This document shows positions 60,623-64,000 of a stretch of 64,000 nt of DNA, in pieces. A model generated the notes under the pieces. That model was not told the DNA's origin and did no database searches. It worked only from the letters and a program-made list of their open reading frames with translations. Location: contig CAWFCG010000003.1 in the NCBI GenBank assembly GCA_963814315.1, positions 1,178,001-1,242,000 of the forward strand, given 5' to 3'. The translations under genes were made by a program, and so were the position numbers. Each line of letters opens with the position of its first letter. Within the stretch, counting starts at the first letter, position 1. The DNA comes from JAFMJV01 sp963814315 (GTDB lineage Bacteria > Chloroflexota > Limnocylindria > Limnocylindrales > CSP1-4).

Positions 60623-63052
60623 CTAGGCCGGGGTCCCCACGAGGGCGTCGCCTCCTTCGGGGTCGACTGGTCGTTGCGGGCCGGCCGGCAGGTTCTGGAC
60701 GATGAGCGTGCCGGATGCGAGCGTCTCGATGTCCACGCTCGCCAAGCCGACGTTGCTGCCGGGCCGACCCAGCAGGTAGCCCTGGCCAGTGGTGATGCCA
60801 AGCTCCCGCAATGAGCGGAGCTGATCGGCCGTCTCGATCCCCTCGGCGATGGTCACCGCACCCTGGCGGGCCGCGAGATCCATGAGCGAACGCACGACTG
60901 CGCGCGAGGAGTCGTGCTGCGTGCCCTCCTGGACCAGCGAGAGATCGATCTTCATGATGTCGAAACGCACCTGGCTCAACAGCCGTAGGCCGGCGTTGCC
61001 GGCGCCCACGTCGTCGGCGGCGAGGCGCACGCCGGCGTGCTGCAGGGCTGCCACGTTGCGGCGGAGGCGTTCAAGGTCGGTGATGGCCTCACGCTCGGTC
61101 AGCTCCACGATGACCCGGCCCGGGCTGAGCTGATAGCGCGTCAGGATCTCCAGCAACCAGGTGGCCGTGAAGTCCTGCGCCTCGAGCGTCTGTGGCGACA
61201 GGTTGATGGTGACGACCTGCTCAGGGCTGATCGTGGTGCTGCCGGCGGCCACCACCTCGAAGCAGGCCAGATCGAGCTCGACGGTACGCCCACTCGCGGC
61301 GGCAGCGGCGAAGAGCTGGCCGGGATTGGTGAACGAAGACGAGGCCCCCGGGCGGATCAGGCCCTCGAAGCCGAGCACGCTGCCGTCGCGAAGGTCGACG
61401 ATGGGCTGGTAGACGGGCGTCAGGTTGCGAGCCCGCACGATGTCTCGCACAGCGGCGGCCGAACCCTGTCCACTGACGTCCTGCGGCACCAGGTCACGGT
61501 CGGCGTCGAAGATGGCGACCGTACCGCGGCCGCTTCGCTTGCATCGATAGAGCGCGGCGTCGGCTTGCCGAACGAGCTGGTTGCGTTCGCCAGCCAGTTG
61601 TGGCACCGACGAGATACCGCCCGAGAACGGGATGACGCGCTCGCCGGCAGCCGGACGAAGGCAGAAGTGGCGCAGCCGGTTGGCTGCCACCAGGGCGTTG
61701 TCGGCATCGGTGTGTGGCAGGATCACCGCGAATTCATCGCCGCCGATGCGGAAGGCGCGATCGCCGTAGCGCAGCGTATCGCGGATGGCGTTGGCCATAC
61801 CTACCAGCAAACGGTCACCCGCTGGGTGACCCTCACCGTCGTTGACGACCTTGAGATCGTCGAGGTCGATGAGTAGCAGTGCCACGGCGACCTGGTGGCG
61901 ACGGAACAGATCCAACTGCCGGTCGAGCTCCTCCTGGAATGATCGGTGATTGCCAAGGCCGGTGAGCCCGTCATGCAGCGAGTCCTCACGAGCTTCGCGG
62001 TAGAGCACCTCCAGCTGCGACTGCGATTCGGCGAGGTCGTCGAACGGCTGCAGGAACGTTCGTGCCGTGACCACCGCGATCAGCAGCACCACGATCGCGA
62101 ACGCGACGAGGGCCAGGACAAGCCCATCCACGGGCGCGTCGGGCGTGATCGGCCAAAAGTGGATGAGCCCGAATTGCGCCCCGTCATCAGACTGCCACAA
62201 CGGTGCCGCCGTGGCGGTCCAGCCGGCGCCCTCCAATGCCCGCGCCGTGCCGTCGTGGCCACTGAGGATGCCATCGACCCGGATGCGCAGGTTGCCCAGC
62301 GGTTTGCCGCCGGGAACGCCGGTGCCGGTGGTGACGGCATCGGTCCGGGCGCCGGCCACGATGGTATTGGTGGCCATATCGACCAGCAGCGCACTGGCGC
62401 CGATGCCGGCCGCGTCGGGGGTGGTGGCGAACAGGTCGGCGAGACTGAGCTCGACAGTCAGCACGCCAGCCGTGCGGCGCGAGGTGCCAGGCAGCTCGGT
62501 CGCGAGAAGCATCCGTCGTGTGCGGTCCGAACCCCAACTCGTGCCGCTCACGACGTGCCCGGGGTGGGCCTCGATGGCCTTGGCTACCAGTGCATCCGCA
62601 CCACAGGCCGAGGTACCGCCCGACGAGGCGCTTGCGATGAGCAGGTCCACGCGCGAGCCGTCCAGCGTTCGCGTGAGGCAGGCGCTCTCGACCAGGCCGC
62701 GCTTGGCGCCCTCGACGGCGGCCACCAGCGACGCCGCTACGCTCCGTTCATCGCTGCCGATGCCATCGACGAGGTGCTGTGCCTCCGGCCCAGCGGCGGC
62801 GCCCAGCACTCGCGCCTGCACGTCCGCTTCGGCCGCGGTCAGGGCGGCCGCGGCGGTCGAGGTCTCCCAAGCTGTCCGTTCAGCGACCGGCGATGGCTCC
62901 GGTGCCAAGGCGTTGATGATGGCGATGGCTCCGAGCATCGGCAGCACGGCCAGCCCGAGCATAGCCAGCCAGATCCGGATCCTGATGAGGCTTGAGCCAC
63001 GCAGGATTCCGGCCCGAGGGCGGCGGGTGGTAGGGCGTGCAGTCAGTCGCAT
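60623..63052 (-). CDS. Membrane-bound diguanylate cyclase/phosphodiesterase (GGDEF-EAL)
   Basis: An 809-residue protein. A first helix (WLAMLGLAVLPMLGAIAIINAL) and a second (LVLALVAFAIVVLLIAVV) enclose an extracytoplasmic sensor of about 265 residues. GGDEF is intact (RIGGDEFAVIL, near residue 436). The EAL domain (residues about 540-785) has EGL in place of EAL but keeps NLSP, ELTERE, ADDVGAG, KIDLSLV and AEGIET, so hydrolysis of cyclic di-GMP is likely possible. ATG 63052 is preferred; a GTG at 63085 is upstream. Confidence 0.88.
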   Translation of the reverse strand: MRLTARPTTRRPRAGILRGSSLIRIRIWLAMLGLAVLPMLGAIAIINALAPEPSPVAERTAWETSTAAAALTAAEADVQARVLGAAAGPEAQHLVDGIGSDERSVAASLVAAVEGAKRGLVESACLTRTLDGSRVDLLIASASSGGTSACGADALVAKAIEAHPGHVVSGTSWGSDRTRRMLLATELPGTSRRTAGVLTVELSLADLFATTPDAAGIGASALLVDMATNTIVAGARTDAVTTGTGVPGGKPLGNLRIRVDGILSGHDGTARALEGAGWTATAAPLWQSDDGAQFGLIHFWPITPDAPVDGLVLALVAFAIVVLLIAVVTARTFLQPFDDLAESQSQLEVLYREAREDSLHDGLTGLGNHRSFQEELDRQLDLFRRHQVAVALLLIDLDDLKVVNDGEGHPAGDRLLVGMANAIRDTLRYGDRAFRIGGDEFAVILPHTDADNALVAANRLRHFCLRPAAGERVIPFSGGISSVPQLAGERNQLVRQADAALYRCKRSGRGTVAIFDADRDLVPQDVSGQGSAAAVRDIVRARNLTPVYQPIVDLRDGSVLGFEGLIRPGASSSFTNPGQLFAAAAASGRTVELDLACFEVVAAGSTTISPEQVVTINLSPQTLEAQDFTATWLLEILTRYQLSPGRVIVELTEREAITDLERLRRNVAALQHAGVRLAADDVGAGNAGLRLLSQVRFDIMKIDLSLVQEGTQHDSSRAVVRSLMDLAARQGAVTIAEGIETADQLRSLRELGITTGQGYLLGRPGSNVGLASVDIETLASGTLIVQNLPAGPQRPVDPEGGDALVGTPA

Positions 63053-63179
63053 AGCGCCAGCGAGGCTGGTCGCCCTATACAACACTGCCGCTGACCGTGG
63101 CGGAATGGCCCGAAATGTACAGTCCGGTACAGGACCGCCGGCGCCTCGATCATAGGAACGCCCGCGACGCGGTAGGGAG

Positions 63180-64000
63180 TCAGGCTGGCTGGGCGATCAC
63201 CAGCAGCTTGAGTACGGTCATGTCCTCGATGGCCCAGCGCAGGCCTTCCCGGCCGATGCCGCTGTCCTTCACGCCGCCATAGGGCATGTGATCGACGCGA
63301 TACGTGGGCACATCGTTGACCACCACGCCACCCACATCGAGTGTCTCGAAGGCACGCCAGGCATGGTCCAGGTCGTTGGTGAAGATGCCCGCCTGGAGGC
63401 CGAAACGGCTGGCGTTGACCTCGGTGAAGGCCTCCTCGATGTCACGGAACGGGAATGCCACCACGAGCGGCGCGAAGGCCTCCTCGGAGCACACCTGGGA
63501 TGAGCGCAGCGCATCGACGATGACGGTCGGTGGGAAGTACAGTCCCTCGCCGCGGCCGCCGGTCAGCACCCGGGCACCATCGGCCACCGCGTCAGCCACC
63601 CAGCGTTCGGTGCGCTCCACCGCCGCGGCATCGACCATGGGGCCGATGTCAGTGGCGGGATCGGCCGGATCACCCAGCGTCAGGGCGGACGCAGCCGCCA
63701 CCAGGCGAGCCATGAACTCGTCCCACACCAATTCGTGCACCAGCAATCGCTGCACGCTGATGCAGACCTGCCCACTGAAGGCAAATGCTCCCACGACCGT
63801 CCGCTTGACCGCCCAGTCGAGATCGGCCGATGCGTCCACGATGGCACCGGCATTGCCGCCCAGCTCCAGCACGACCGGCTTCTTGCCGGCACGTTCCTTC
63901 ATGCGCCAGCCCACGGCGGGCGAGCCGGTGAAGGTCAGCAGCTTGAAGCGTTCGTCGGCCACCATCCGGTCGCCGAGCGCGCGGTCCATCGGCAGGATCG
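63180..64000 (-). CDS. Aldehyde dehydrogenase family protein, C-terminal part (cut by window end)
   Basis: The frame enters from beyond 64000 and ends at 63180. It holds LLTFTGSPAVGW, the catalytic Glu in PVVLELGGNAGAIV, the catalytic Cys in AFAFSGQVCISVQRL, and DHMPYGGVKDSGIGREG. The QVCISVQR block resembles glyceraldehyde-3-phosphate or lactaldehyde-type dehydrogenases of the non-phosphorylating class. The N-terminal cofactor-binding half is outside the window. Confidence 0.85.
   Translation of the reverse strand, partial: ILPMDRALGDRMVADERFKLLTFTGSPAVGWRMKERAGKKPVVLELGGNAGAIVDASADLDWAVKRTVVGAFAFSGQVCISVQRLLVHELVWDEFMARLVAAASALTLGDPADPATDIGPMVDAAAVERTERWVADAVADGARVLTGGRGEGLYFPPTVIVDALRSSQVCSEEAFAPLVVAFPFRDIEEAFTEVNASRFGLQAGIFTNDLDHAWRAFETLDVGGVVVNDVPTYRVDHMPYGGVKDSGIGREGLRWAIEDMTVLKLLVIAQPA

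Overview
The window is about 64 kb of high-GC DNA carrying a densely packed bacterial chromosome segment. The mix of genes suggests a member of the Chloroflexota, possibly near Limnocylindria/Ellin6529. That mix includes an obgE-nadD-rsfS block, a tkt-pgi-zwf-opcA cluster with the Tal/Pgi-type isomerase, orphan TadE/TadG proteins, a permuted family-5 binding protein, and many start codons sitting 6-9 nt after a TANNNT box. The taxonomic call is inference from gene content and style; no rRNA or tRNA gene is visible to confirm it.

Layout. 1-3.4 kb (+): the end of comEC, an HD-domain phosphohydrolase, holA and an EamA exporter. 3.4-11.2 kb (-): a housekeeping block of a small zinc-ribbon protein, rsfS, an Asp/Glu racemase, nadD, obgE and rho, then an FSA-type transaldolase and pyrG. 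11.4-14.8 kb: a 193-bp inverted-repeat element, then a CUT1-type sugar ABC importer (two permeases and a binding protein, no ATPase). 14.8-25.7 kb (+): a small membrane protein, two secreted proteins (one a frameshifted BNR/sialidase-like protein), and a complete peptide-type ABC transporter whose binding protein looks circularly permuted. 25.6-29.1 kb (-): an S41 peptidase homologue lacking its catalytic serine, then a YdeI-MoaD/ThiS-BNR propeller cluster. 29.2-31.7 kb (-): TadG and two TadE-like pilus proteins. 32-36.7 kb: small secreted and membrane proteins, a HAD phosphatase, and a pseudouridine-catabolism pair (psuG and a PfkB kinase). 36.7-43.8 kb (+): a pentose-phosphate operon (tkt, pgi, zwf, opcA). 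43.9-46 kb (+): a MerR/TOBE regulator with modA and modB. 46-50.7 kb (-): an EamA protein and an SbcC/SbcD-like (YhaN/YhaO-like) pair. 51-54.7 kb (+): a zinc-ribbon protein, a P5C-type aldehyde dehydrogenase and a class III aminotransferase. 54.7-64 kb: an EamA protein, a secreted thioredoxin-like protein, a two-subunit CoA-transferase, a membrane protein, a MoaD-MoaE fusion (MoaX type), another membrane protein, a GGDEF/EAL protein and the C-terminal part of an aldehyde dehydrogenase.

Points that stand out. Four genes (the BNR protein, a TadE, zwf and an aldehyde dehydrogenase) are each broken by exactly one extra base, which points to sequencing error or recent decay. At least ten genes look leaderless or nearly so, including a divergent pair that shares one symmetric -10 box. 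Two ubiquitin-like MoaD proteins carry their Gly-Gly internally. The peptide-binding protein has its lobes in reversed order. Two non-coding regions bounded by inverted repeats are both 193 bp long. No CRISPR array, insertion sequence, phage gene or RNA gene was recognised.
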